Source of the DNA: an uncultured Lachnospiraceae bacterium
GTDB lineage: Bacteria; Bacillota; Clostridia; Lachnospirales; Lachnospiraceae
Assembly (NCBI GenBank): GCA_900315945.1
Contig: ONAZ01000003.1
Span: 209,097 to 273,096, forward strand
Reading direction: 5' to 3'
DNA length: 64,000 bases
A program made the position numbers and the translations under genes. Below are positions 63,932 to 64,000 of this stretch, piece after piece. Within the stretch, counting starts at the first letter, position 1. Each line of letters opens with the position of its first letter. The notes under the pieces are model-generated. The model was given only the letters and a program-made list of their open reading frames with translations. It had not been told where the DNA came from and did no database searches.

Positions 63932-64000
63932 AAAAAAGCCTTCGATCGATTAGTACTTGTCAGCTGAATGCATTACTGCACTTACACCTCAAGCCTATCA
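63932..64000 (-). rRNA. 23S rRNA, 3' end only
   Basis: The minus strand reads the conserved 3' end of 23S rRNA (GACAAGTACTAATCGATCGA and the preceding TGATAGGCTTGAGGTGTAAG), cut by the window edge. The exact 3' end is uncertain by a few bases. Confidence 0.92.

Overview
The window looks like a chromosomal segment of a low-G+C, motile, anaerobic member of the Lachnospiraceae (Clostridia). A Lachnospira / [Eubacterium] eligens-type organism is my guess, from gene content and base composition only. Supporting signs are strong AGGAGG ribosome binding sites, the secG-rnr-smpB-ssrA order, the ispF-cysE-cysS-mrnC-rlmB-sigH order, chemotaxis genes (CheV, an MCP), three cyclic-di-GMP-type proteins, ferredoxin-domain oxidoreductases and NADP-type glutamate dehydrogenase. 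Almost every gene lies on the minus strand. The exceptions are one PHP-domain phosphatase and a tRNA-Met. I see no prophage, insertion sequence or CRISPR array.

Layout from left to right. 1-759: 5' part of a DUF262 (GmrSD-like) gene cut by the window edge. 0.9-2.8 kb: the last two steps of IMP synthesis as two separate proteins, a stand-alone AICAR transformylase and a PurO-type IMP cyclohydrolase. 2.9-7.0 kb: a gene string of a very acidic membrane protein, hisH, hisF and ung. 7.1-15.0 kb: a long co-directional string of psd, a small unknown, a LacI-type-sensor/GGDEF protein, a small membrane protein, a two-component system, a lipoprotein and cheV. 15.3-17.0 kb: pssA and a flippase-like membrane protein. 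17.2-20.4 kb: an MCP and a ClC channel. 20.4-23.9 kb: ssrA (tmRNA), smpB, rnr, secG. 24-30.4 kb: gdhA, a membrane-anchored HAD phosphatase, purB, a ferredoxin-type aldo/keto reductase, a CPBP protease. 30.4-38.2 kb: purC, then lower-glycolysis genes (gpmI, tpiA, pgk, gapA) with capA between gpmI and tpiA. 38.5-47.6 kb: PHP phosphatase (+), an EAL protein, then the sigH-rlmB-mrnC-cysS-cysE-ispF block headed by a second GGDEF/EAL protein. 47.8-57.9 kb: tRNA-Met, metH, purL, a nuclease-helicase, metF, hypA. 58-63.7 kb: a large Fe-S/FAD oxidoreductase, a BI-1 protein, a K+ channel and a flavin-binding protein. 63.8-64.0 kb: tRNA-Trp and the 3' end of a 23S rRNA gene with no 5S gene between them.

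Functional themes. Five purine genes (purH-type AICARFT, purO, purB, purC, purL) are scattered over the window. One-carbon and methionine genes (metF, metH) sit beside purL. Phospholipid genes (psd, pssA) lie close together but are separated by two terminator hairpins.

The most unusual signal is in the intergenic DNA. A pair of ~140-nt elements in opposite orientation (31342-31648) has divergent but self-complementary outer and apical stems around a conserved core. A second family of long-stem hairpins (35598-35664, 35689-35749, 39309-39369) has unrelated stems but the same loop motif GACTAAGAATGTC. Neither family behaves like an ordinary intrinsic terminator, and I do not recognise either.
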